Below, piece by piece: positions 1-5,905 of a stretch of DNA of 6,317 nucleotides. A program made the translations under genes and the position numbers. The stretch is from contig JANYCM010000299.1 of the NCBI GenBank assembly GCA_025360285.1, forward strand, positions 1 to 6,317. Direction: 5' to 3'. The stretch's first letter is position 1; every line of letters starts with the position of its first letter. The DNA comes from Sphingomonadales bacterium. GTDB taxonomy: Bacteria; Pseudomonadota; Alphaproteobacteria; Sphingomonadales; Sphingomonadaceae. The notes beneath the pieces are model-generated. The model was not told the DNA's origin and made no database searches. It saw nothing but the letters and a program-made list of their open reading frames with translations.

Positions 1-1287
1 GCCTATGCCCTGCACCCCGCCGAGATCGAGCTGTCGCTGGGCCGGCTCGAACGCCTGCTCGCCCGGCTGGGCAATCCGCAAGACCGGATGCCGCCGGTGT
101 TTCATGTCGCCGGCACCAACGGCAAGGGCTCCACGGTCGCCTTCATCCGCGCCTGCCTGGAGGCGTCGGGGCGCCGGGTGCATGTCTATACCAGCCCGCA
201 TCTCATCCGTTTCAACGAACGCATCCGCATCGCCGGCCAGTTGATCAGCGACGATATGCTGGCCGAACTGCTGCGCGAGATATTGGCGCGCAATGCCGGC
301 CAGCCGATCACCTTTTTCGAACTGACGACGGCGCTGGCCTTCCTGGCCTTTGCCCGCACCCCGGCCGATGCCGCGATCATCGAAGTCGGCCTCGGCGGCC
401 GCATGGATGCGACCAATGTGATCGCCCAGCCGCTGGTGACGGGCATTGCGCAACTGGGCCTCGATCACCAGCAATGGCTGGGCAACACCATCCTAGAGAT
501 CGCCGGCGAAAAGGCCGGAATCGCCAAGCGCGGCGTGCCGGTGCTGGCATCGCGCTATCCCAAGGCGGTGACGGCGCGCATCGCCGAAGTGGCCGGCGTC
601 GCCGGCGCCAGCCTGCTGATTCGCGGCGAGGACTGGGATGCCGCGACCTATGAGGGCCAATTGCATTACCGCGACAGCGAAGGCCGGCTGGCGCTGCCCC
701 TGCCGCGGCTGACCGGCGCGCATCAGATCGACAATGCCGGGCTGGCGGTGGCCATGCTGCGGGCGCAAGCGCGGCTGCCGCAGGGGCTGGCAATGCCCGA
801 GGCGGCATACCGCGCCGGCATGGGCTGGGCCGAATGGCCGGCACGGTTGCAACGGCTCGATCCCGGCCCGCTCAGCGCCGGCCTGCCGCCGGGCAGCGAA
901 ATCTGGATCGATGGCGGGCATAATCCGGCGGCGGCGCGGGTGATCGCCGAAAATTTCCGCGTCGCCACGCTGGGCGACCGGCCCTTTTATCTGGTGATGG
1001 GCATGTTGGCGGCCAAGGACGCCGCCGGCTTCATCAAGCCCTTCGCCGCCAGCACCACCGCCGTCTATGCCCTGCCGATAGCCGGCCATGCCTGCCATGC
1101 GCCGGACGACCTGGCGCGGCTGGCGCGCGAAGCCGGGTTGCCGGCCGAGGCCAGCGCCGGGCTGCATGAAGCGCTGACCGCGCTAGGGCGTTCGGCCGAC
1201 CGGGCGCGGCCGCCGGTGGTGCTGGTCGCCGGCTCGCTGTATCTTGCCGGCGCCGCACTGGCAGCGAATGGACAGAGCGCAGGGTAG
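1..1287 (+). CDS. folC: Bifunctional folylpolyglutamate synthase / dihydrofolate synthase, 5'-truncated by window edge
   Basis: Cytosolic ATP-dependent ligase of the Mur-ligase superfamily. It joins glutamate to dihydropteroate and extends the polyglutamate tail of tetrahydrofolates. The frame is open from base 1 and 428 residues are visible; only a short N-terminus should be missing, since family members are about 420-450 residues. The first ATG (base 88) lies inside conserved sequence just ahead of the P-loop, so it is not the real start. In fragment numbering I see the P-loop GTNGKGS at 38-44, TSPHL at 64-68, the GLGGRMDATN block at about 130-139, LDH at 154-156, and Glu-Lys-Ala-Gly at 170-173 with the Lys that is carbamylated in the family. 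HQ..NA follows at about 241-246, WPARLQ at about 279-284, and the C-terminal-domain DGGHNP at 304-309 (DGAHNP is commoner). All key residues are present. The stop TAG lies 24 bases from the convergent TPR gene's stop. In many alphaproteobacteria accD precedes folC; that region is outside the window. Confidence 0.95.
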   Translation, partial: AYALHPAEIELSLGRLERLLARLGNPQDRMPPVFHVAGTNGKGSTVAFIRACLEASGRRVHVYTSPHLIRFNERIRIAGQLISDDMLAELLREILARNAGQPITFFELTTALAFLAFARTPADAAIIEVGLGGRMDATNVIAQPLVTGIAQLGLDHQQWLGNTILEIAGEKAGIAKRGVPVLASRYPKAVTARIAEVAGVAGASLLIRGEDWDAATYEGQLHYRDSEGRLALPLPRLTGAHQIDNAGLAVAMLRAQARLPQGLAMPEAAYRAGMGWAEWPARLQRLDPGPLSAGLPPGSEIWIDGGHNPAAARVIAENFRVATLGDRPFYLVMGMLAAKDAAGFIKPFAASTTAVYALPIAGHACHAPDDLARLAREAGLPAEASAGLHEALTALGRSADRARPPVVLVAGSLYLAGAALAANGQSAG

Positions 1288-1311
1288 CGGCGCCGAGCGG
1301 GATCGCCTGCC

Positions 1312-2082
1312 TCAATCGCCGATCAGTGCGGTGTTGGCCGCCTTCCCCGCCGGCGAATCGGGTGCCGCCCGCGCCGCCGCCAGCCAGGCCGCCCGCGCCA
1401 ATTGGTCCTTGCCCTGCGCCGCGGCGATATTGCCGGCTTCCAGTTGCACATCGGCTTCGTCGCTGGGATCAACATCGGCCTTGGCTTCCAGACGTTTGGC
1501 GGCTTCCAATATGGCTGCCTCCGCCGTCACCAGGTCGCCCATCCGCCGCGCCAGCGTGGCCTTGAGCAACCAGCCATAACGCACATCGGGATACAGCTTC
1601 GTTGCCGCATCCAGATCGGCGGCGGCATCGGCCGGGTGCTTCAAATCTACCAAAGCTTCCGCCCGCGTCACCCGCATCGCCGCCTCGGCACCGGGGCTGA
1701 GGCTGATGCCACCGGCACCGGCGATGGCGTTCGACAGAAAGCGCACCGCCGCCTCGGGCTGGCCAGCGAGCAGCGCCGCCTCCGCCCCCTGGTTCCACAG
1801 CGCCACCGCCTGGCCATCCTTGGCGGTTTCTGAAAGCTGGGCAGCGGCTTCATAACTTTTCAGCGCGACCGCATAATCCTGGCGCTGAAACTGCGCCAGC
1901 GCCAGGCAATGCCGCGCCCCGACGCCACCGCCTTCGATCCGCCAGGCCTGAGCGGTTTCAATCGCCCGCGCCGTATCGACCTTCACCAGCCCGACACAGG
2001 CATCATAACGGGCGCGATCCCCGGCCAGCGGTGCCGCGGCGGCCGGCGCGGCGATGATCAGCAGCGGCAGCAGATATTTCAT
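1312..2082 (-). CDS. Secreted/periplasmic tetratricopeptide-repeat-like protein
   Basis: A 256-residue protein of unknown function. Residues 1-17 form a typical Sec signal peptide: Met-Lys-Tyr, a hydrophobic Leu/Ile core, then an Ala-rich end with cleavage near Ala16/Ala17. The mature protein should therefore be periplasmic. There is no lipobox Cys. The rest is Ala-rich, helical and built of TPR-like helix pairs at about 56-84, 91-120, 134-162, 168-198 and 209-241, with recurring Ala-Leu spacing and Tyr/Pro at repeat ends. Two cysteines (29 and 59) could form a disulfide after export. The start ATG is supported by GGGGA at 2089-2093, six bases upstream. The gene overlaps the stop of the upstream hydrolase by four bases (ATGA), so the two are probably translationally coupled. 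TPR proteins usually act as protein-binding scaffolds; no partner is evident here. It converges with folC. Confidence 0.85.
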   Translation of the reverse strand: MKYLLPLLIIAAPAAAAPLAGDRARYDACVGLVKVDTARAIETAQAWRIEGGGVGARHCLALAQFQRQDYAVALKSYEAAAQLSETAKDGQAVALWNQGAEAALLAGQPEAAVRFLSNAIAGAGGISLSPGAEAAMRVTRAEALVDLKHPADAAADLDAATKLYPDVRYGWLLKATLARRMGDLVTAEAAILEAAKRLEAKADVDPSDEADVQLEAGNIAAAQGKDQLARAAWLAAARAAPDSPAGKAANTALIGD

Positions 2083-2831
2083 GACACATCCCCGTCAATC
2101 AGCCCCGCCACGGCGGCTTGCAGCAAGGCGAGATCGCCCGGCCGCGACAGCCGGTGATCGCCGGCTTTTACGAGCACCACCTGAACATCCCCCGAACAAA
2201 GCCGGTCGGCGATATCAAGGCTCAACCGCCACGGCACCGCATCATCAGCCTGGCCATGCAGCAGGCGCACCGGCGCGGTGATGGCGATTGGGGCGGTGAG
2301 CAGTAACTGCGCCGGCGCATCGGCTATGAAGGCAGCGGAATAACGATAGCCGGCGGGGTCATAATCGCTCGGCCGGACAAACCAGCCCTGGGCGGCGAGC
2401 GCGGCGCGGTCGGCATTGGTGATCGCCAGCCCCCATTCGGTGAAATCCGGTGCCGCCGCGATCCCGACCAGCCCGGCCAGCCGATCCCCCAATGCCAGCC
2501 CCAGCCGCAGCGCGATCCAGCCGCCCATCGATGATCCGACCAGCAGCACACGCCCGCCCGGCGCGACATGATCGATCACCGCGCGGGCATCATCGGCCCA
2601 GCGCCCGATACTGCCGGCGAGGAAATCCCCGCCGCTCGCTCCGCAGCCCGAATAATCCAGCCGCAAGCACGCCTGGCCGCGCGCCGCCGCCCATGCCGCC
2701 AGCGCTTCGGCCTTCGATCCGGTCATGTCGCTCATGTAACCCGGCAGGAAGACAAGCAGCGGGCCCGCGCCGGGCGCATGGCGATAGGCCAGCCGCGTGC
2801 CGCCATGATCGAGAAAGCCGGGCGACTCCAT
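2079..2831 (-). CDS. Alpha/beta hydrolase, ABHD10-like (predicted acyl-thioesterase/esterase)
   Basis: A 250-residue single-domain serine hydrolase with no signal peptide, so cytosolic. Visible elements are the oxyanion-loop region Leu-Pro-Gly-Tyr-Met-Ser-Asp-Met at 29-36, the LDYSGCG strand-loop at 58-64, and the nucleophile elbow Gly-Ser-Ser-Met-Gly at 99-103 (Ser101). The acid Asp196 sits in HGQADDAVP and the catalytic His226 in GDHRLS. This pattern and size resemble ABHD10, a mitochondrial S-depalmitoylase and acyl-glucuronide esterase in animals, and its bacterial relatives. The substrate here is unknown. I chose ATG at 2831 because the fold begins immediately (FLDHGGTRLAY) and GGTGA lies just upstream at 2834-2838. 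In-frame starts at ATG 2900 and GTG 2936 would add 23 or 35 residues of unconvincing sequence, and the GTG lies in the putative -35. It is the first gene of a two-gene operon and overlaps the TPR gene by four bases. Confidence 0.88.
   Translation of the reverse strand: MESPGFLDHGGTRLAYRHAPGAGPLLVFLPGYMSDMTGSKAEALAAWAAARGQACLRLDYSGCGASGGDFLAGSIGRWADDARAVIDHVAPGGRVLLVGSSMGGWIALRLGLALGDRLAGLVGIAAAPDFTEWGLAITNADRAALAAQGWFVRPSDYDPAGYRYSAAFIADAPAQLLLTAPIAITAPVRLLHGQADDAVPWRLSLDIADRLCSGDVQVVLVKAGDHRLSRPGDLALLQAAVAGLIDGDVS
2089..2093 (-). promoter_or_regulatory. Ribosome binding site of the TPR-like gene
   Basis: Read on the minus strand this is GGGGA, six bases before the ATG at 2082. It lies inside the last codons of the upstream hydrolase gene. 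This favours the ATG that overlaps the hydrolase stop and fits coupled or reinitiating translation. Confidence 0.5.
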
Positions 2832-2883
2832 GGTCACCGCGATAGCCGGTCGCGGGGCCACCCGCCAGCCGGCAAGAGCCCGG

Positions 2884-2911
2884 TTGCGCACGCCCGGCAT
2901 CGGCGTATCAT
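2884..2911 (+). promoter_or_regulatory. Putative sigma-70 promoter for the DUF2189-like gene
   Basis: TTGCGC (2884-2889, three of six to the -35 consensus) is followed after 16 bases by TATCAT (2906-2911, five of six to the -10 consensus). The expected start of transcription is near 2918, which leaves a leader of about 30 bases carrying the AGGAG ribosome site. This placement rules out the upstream in-frame ATG at 2912 and supports ATG 2948. The -35 match is weak. Confidence 0.4.
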
Positions 2912-2936
2912 ATGGCCAAGGGGGCTTTCCTGTCAC
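2907..2936 (-). promoter_or_regulatory. Putative sigma-70 promoter for the hydrolase-TPR operon
   Basis: On the minus strand, GTGACA (2936-2931, five of six to the -35 consensus) is followed after 18 bases by TATGAT (2912-2907, five of six to the -10 consensus). Transcription would start near 2900, about 70 bases before the chosen ATG at 2831. An in-frame ATG lies at 2900, almost at the predicted +1, so a leaderless longer form cannot be excluded. The -10 overlaps that of the opposing promoter. The call is by eye, with no experimental support. Confidence 0.45.
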
Positions 2937-2941
2937 AGGAG
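2937..2941 (+). promoter_or_regulatory. Ribosome binding site that fixes the start of the DUF2189-like gene
   Basis: AGGAG lies six bases before ATG 2948, which is ideal Shine-Dalgarno spacing. The alternative upstream ATG at 2912 has CATATGGCC context without a purine-rich site and overlaps the putative -10. A third ATG at 2954 is less well spaced. Confidence 0.75.
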
Positions 2942-2947
2942 CTGGTC

Positions 2948-3721
2948 ATGGACATGACACTGCCGCTCATCACCGCCCCGGTTCGCCGGCTTGGCACGGC
3001 GGACCTGCAATGGGCGCTGGGCCAGGGCTGGGCCGATTTCAAGGCGAAGCGCGGTGATCTGATCCTGCTGCCCTTCATCTATCCGCTGGTCGGCCTGCTC
3101 GCTTCGGTATTTGCCTTCAACGGCCGGCTGTTCCCGCTGATCTTCCCACTCGCCGGCGGATTCGCACTGGTCGGGCCCATCGCCGCCGCGGGCTTTTACG
3201 AACTGGCGCGCCGGCGGGAGGCCGGGATCGATGCCAATTGGTGGCATTTCCTTGATCCACTGAAGGGCCGATCACGCCTGCCAATCGCCGCGCTGACGGC
3301 GATGCTGCTGGTGATCTTCCTCGCCTGGATGGCGGCAGCCCAGGCAATCTACACCAATACGCTCGGCGTGCTGAACCCGGCGACGCCCGATGATTTCCTG
3401 CGCGATCTGTTCAGCACCGGGCCGGGCCTCGCCATGATTGTCTTGGGCAATATCATCGGCGCGCTGTTCGCCGTCGCCACCCTGGCCGTCGCCGCCTTCA
3501 GCTTCCCGATGGTCGTCGACAAGGGCACCGACCCCATCGAAGCCATCGCCACCTCCGTCCGCGTCTTCCGCTCCAACCCGGCGACAATGCTGGGCTGGGG
3601 CATCCGCGTCGCTGCGATATTGCTGCTCGCCGCGCTGCCGCTGTTCATCGGCCTGATGATCGCCCTGCCGGTGCTCGGCTATGCGACCTGGCATCTTTAT
3701 ACGCGGGCGGTGGCGCGGTAG
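2948..3721 (+). CDS. DUF2189-like integral membrane protein
   Basis: A 257-residue, strongly hydrophobic inner-membrane protein of unknown function. I recognise it as DUF2189-like from the N-terminal pattern: a short soluble start (RRLGTADLQWALGQGWADFK, residues 14-32), then membrane segments at about 37-57, 62-84, 111-134, 159-188 and 214-245. The last one or two segments may each be a pair of helices. Two cytosol-type loops stand out. One holds ELARRREAG.. and WWHFLDPLKGRSR at about 85-110. The other holds DKGTDPIEAIATSVRVF at about 191-207, an amphipathic stretch typical of this family. No catalytic motif or signal peptide is visible. It is divergent from the hydrolase operon and 77 bases upstream of thrS on the same strand. 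Cotranscription with thrS is possible, because I see no strong terminator or promoter between them. Family assignment is from memory of the pattern. Confidence 0.85.
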   Translation: MDMTLPLITAPVRRLGTADLQWALGQGWADFKAKRGDLILLPFIYPLVGLLASVFAFNGRLFPLIFPLAGGFALVGPIAAAGFYELARRREAGIDANWWHFLDPLKGRSRLPIAALTAMLLVIFLAWMAAAQAIYTNTLGVLNPATPDDFLRDLFSTGPGLAMIVLGNIIGALFAVATLAVAAFSFPMVVDKGTDPIEAIATSVRVFRSNPATMLGWGIRVAAILLLAALPLFIGLMIALPVLGYATWHLYTRAVAR

Positions 3722-3798
3722 CGGGCGGTTGACTTCAAACCCCGGCATGTCGCAGGTGGCCCACGCCAATTCCGGCGCCCGACAGGCTGTTTGTTCCC
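3722..3798 (+). other. thrS leader / intergenic region with a possible hairpin
   Basis: A 77-base gap between the membrane-protein gene and thrS. TGTCG (3748-3752) can pair with CGACA (3780-3784), and after a two-base bulge GGTG (3755-3758) can pair with CGCC (3776-3779, one G-U). This gives an imperfect stem around a 17-base loop. TTGACT at 3729 resembles a -35, but no acceptable -10 sits 16-18 bases downstream. There is no T-run terminator. The thrS start has only a weak, distant AGG (3784-3786). Confidence 0.25.
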
Positions 3799-5799
3799 AT
3801 GTCCGACCTTATCGCCCTTACCCTCCCCGATGGCTCCGTGCGCAGCGTTGCGGCCGGCACCACCGGGGCCGAAGTGGCGGCGAGCATCGGGCCTGGCCTT
3901 TTGAAGGCGGCGCTGGCGGCGAAAATCGATGGCGAGATTGTCGATCTGTCGCGGCCGATCACCCGTGATGCGCGGCTGGCGCTGGTCACGGCGAAGGATG
4001 AGGCCGATGCGCTGGAACTCGTCCGCCATGATTTCGCGCATCTGCTTGCCGAAGCCGTGCAGCGGCTGTTTCCCGGCACGCAGATCACCTTTGGGCCATC
4101 AACGGACGACGGCTTTTACTATGATTTCGCGCCGGCGCCCGGCCGCGGACCCTTCACCGAGGAGGAATTGCCGGTCATCGAGGCCGAAATGCGCGCGCTC
4201 ATCGCCGCCGACAAGCCAATCATCCGCCAGGAATGGCCGCGCGAACAGCTGATCAGCCGCTGGAAACAACAGGGCGAAAGCTTCAAGGCCGAATGGGCCG
4301 CCGAACTGCCGGGCGACGAACCGCTGACGGTATATTGGTCCGGCGAGGACTGGCTGGACATGTGCCGCGGGCCGCATCTGCCCTCAACGGGCAAATTGGA
4401 CCCCGCTGCCTTCATGCTGACGCGCGTTTCCGGCGCCTATTGGCGCGGCGACCAGGCCAATGCGATGCTCAGCCGCATTTACGGCACCGCCTGGCTCAAC
4501 AAGAAACAGCTCGATGCGCATCTGCTGCGGCTGGAGGAAGCCGCCAAGCGCGACCACCGCAAGCTGGGCCGCGAGATGGACCTGTTCCATTTGCAGGAGG
4601 AGGCGCATGGCAGCGTCTTCTGGCACCCGCGCGGCTTCGTCATCTACCGCGCGCTGGAGGCCTATATGCGGCGGAAGCTGGATGCCGCGGGCTACAACGA
4701 GGTCAAGACGCCGCAGATCATGGACCTGCGCCAATGGGAGCAATCGGGCCATTGGGGCAAATATAGCGAGAATATGTTCGTCATTCCCGACGAAATGCCC
4801 GAAGTCGGCGACAATGGCCCAATTGTCTCCAGGGGTGCCGACTGGATGGCGCTGAAGCCGATGAACTGCCCGGCGCACATCATGATCTTCCGCCAGGGCA
4901 TAAAATCCTATCGCGACCTGCCGCTGCGCCTCGCCGAAATGGGCTGTTGCCATCGCAATGAACCGCATGGCGCGCTGCACGGCCTGATGCGGGTGCGACA
5001 ATTCACCCAGGATGACGGCCATATCTTCTGCCGCGAAGACCAGATCGTTTCCGAAGTGGCACAATTCTGCGACTTGCTGGATGGCATCTACAAGGATCTG
5101 GGCTTCCCCGATTATGCCATCAAGCTGGCGCTGCGCCCTGAAAAACGCTTCGGCAGCGATGCCATGTGGGACTGGTCCGAACAATCGCTGCGCGACGCCG
5201 TGGCGGCAACGGGGCGCAACACACCCGAAATGGGCTGGGAAGAGCTGTCCGGCGAAGGCGCCTTTTATGCCCCCAAGCTGGAATTTCACCTGACCGACGC
5301 CATCGGCCGCACCTGGCAGGTCGGCACCATCCAGACTGACACGGTGCTGCCCGAACGGCTCGATGCCGCGTATGTTGCCGAAGATGGCGCCCGCCACCGC
5401 CCGGTCATGCTGCACCGCGCCATCCTTGGCAGTTACGAACGCTTCATCGGCATCTTGATCGAACATTACGCCGGGCGCTTCCCGACCTGGCTGGCGCCGG
5501 TGCAGGCTGTGGTGGCGACGATCGTGTCGGATGCCGATGATTATGCCGGGCAGGTGAGCGCCGCCTTGCTTAAGGCCGGCGTCCGCACCGAGACCGATCT
5601 GCGCAACGAAAAGATCAATTTGAAGGTGCGTGAACATTCGCTGCAAAAGGCGTCGTACATGCTGGTCGTCGGCCGGCGTGAGGCGGAAGAAGGCACCGTC
5701 GCGCTACGCAACCTGGCTGGCGGCGAACAGCGGGTGATGCCGTTGGCCGAGGCGGTGACGCTGCTACGGGCCGAGGCGACGCCACCGGATTTGCGGTAG
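3799..5799 (+). CDS. thrS: Threonyl-tRNA synthetase
   Basis: Class II aminoacyl-tRNA synthetase of the cytosol. It charges tRNA-Thr with threonine and removes misacylated serine. At 666 residues it is slightly longer than the E. coli enzyme (642). An N-terminal TGS domain occupies about 3-63. The editing domain follows with HxxxH (His77, His81) and Cys189/His193 in DMCRGPH. The catalytic core begins with motif 1 at about 275-310. The zinc/threonine ligands are Cys357 (KPMNCP), His408 (QDDGH) and His539 (VMLHR). Motif 2 is CHRNEPHGALHGLMRVR at 384-400, and motif 3 is HRAILGSYERF at 539-549. The anticodon-binding domain runs from about 566 to 660. An insertion at about 329-350 (PDEMPEVGDNG..ADWM) precedes the zinc Cys and is typical of alphaproteobacterial ThrRS as I recall it. 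No key residue is missing. ATG 3799 starts directly at the TGS domain. The upstream Shine-Dalgarno is weak. E. coli thrS is autoregulated through its leader; whether that applies here is unknown. Confidence 0.98.
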   Translation: MSDLIALTLPDGSVRSVAAGTTGAEVAASIGPGLLKAALAAKIDGEIVDLSRPITRDARLALVTAKDEADALELVRHDFAHLLAEAVQRLFPGTQITFGPSTDDGFYYDFAPAPGRGPFTEEELPVIEAEMRALIAADKPIIRQEWPREQLISRWKQQGESFKAEWAAELPGDEPLTVYWSGEDWLDMCRGPHLPSTGKLDPAAFMLTRVSGAYWRGDQANAMLSRIYGTAWLNKKQLDAHLLRLEEAAKRDHRKLGREMDLFHLQEEAHGSVFWHPRGFVIYRALEAYMRRKLDAAGYNEVKTPQIMDLRQWEQSGHWGKYSENMFVIPDEMPEVGDNGPIVSRGADWMALKPMNCPAHIMIFRQGIKSYRDLPLRLAEMGCCHRNEPHGALHGLMRVRQFTQDDGHIFCREDQIVSEVAQFCDLLDGIYKDLGFPDYAIKLALRPEKRFGSDAMWDWSEQSLRDAVAATGRNTPEMGWEELSGEGAFYAPKLEFHLTDAIGRTWQVGTIQTDTVLPERLDAAYVAEDGARHRPVMLHRAILGSYERFIGILIEHYAGRFPTWLAPVQAVVATIVSDADDYAGQVSAALLKAGVRTETDLRNEKINLKVREHSLQKASYMLVVGRREAEEGTVALRNLAGGEQRVMPLAEAVTLLRAEATPPDLR

Positions 5800-5800
5800 A

Positions 5801-5830
5801 CAAATCCTCTCCCGCAAGCGGAAGCGGGGT
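5801..5830. repeat. Degenerate hairpin-type intergenic repeat ('PLPLAGE' type), possible thrS terminator
   Basis: Just after the thrS stop, CCCGC (5811-5815) can pair with GCGGG (5824-5828) around an eight-base loop. An alternative tight CCG-CAAG-CGG pairing also exists. Read on the minus strand the element encodes Thr-Pro-Leu-Pro-Leu-Ala-Gly-Glu. That is the hallmark of a widespread proteobacterial intergenic palindrome of the form CTCTCCCGCAAGCGGGAGAG. Here the right arm is degraded. No T-run follows, so any terminator role is an inference from position. Confidence 0.4.
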
Positions 5831-5847
5831 GTGTAACGTCGCACCGC

Positions 5848-5876
5848 TTGCCAGCCCGCTGCCCCCGTGAAACGAT
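5848..5876 (+). promoter_or_regulatory. Weak candidate promoter for the POT transporter gene
   Basis: TTGCCA (5848-5853) and AACGAT (5871-5876) are separated by 17 bases. The -35 is fair and the -10 poor (three of six). If real, transcription would begin near 5883, downstream of the in-frame GTG at 5867, leaving a short leader holding the ribosome site at 5891-5898. Evidence is weak. Confidence 0.15.
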
Positions 5877-5890
5877 GCACTCTCACGCTC

Positions 5891-5898
5891 AGGGGGAG
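5891..5898 (+). promoter_or_regulatory. Ribosome binding site pointing to an ATT start codon
   Basis: AGGGGGAG, with GGAG at 5895-5898, ends seven bases before ATT 5906. It is the only good Shine-Dalgarno between the thrS stop and the transporter's first membrane helix. No ATG, GTG or TTG lies at a workable distance downstream in the transporter frame. Confidence 0.5.
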
Positions 5899-5905
5899 CC
5901 AGTCC

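Noticed and set aside
88..90. ATG 88 as the true folC start
   Set aside because: The frame continues upstream to base 1 with family-like sequence (LHPAEIELSLGRLERLL), so the start is outside the window.
493..1167. A 224-codon minus-strand open frame opposite folC
   Set aside because: Shadow of folC: composition is atypical, no domain is recognisable, and folC is intact on the other strand.
1301..1324. GATCG...CGATC inverted repeat between folC and the TPR gene, as a bidirectional terminator
   Set aside because: Only a five-base stem with a 14-base loop and no T-run; too weak to call.
2912..2947. N-terminal extension of the DUF2189-like protein from ATG 2912
   Set aside because: No ribosome site, it overlaps the putative -10, and AGGAG is perfectly placed for ATG 2948.
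3729..3757. TTGACT as a -35 of a thrS promoter
   Set aside because: The sequence 16-18 bases downstream (around GCAGGT) bears no resemblance to a -10.
4384..5646. A 420-codon open frame on the minus strand, opposite thrS
   Set aside because: It lies entirely antisense to an intact thrS, its translation is His/Gln/Arg-rich without recognisable domains, and such long shadows are common in high-GC genes.
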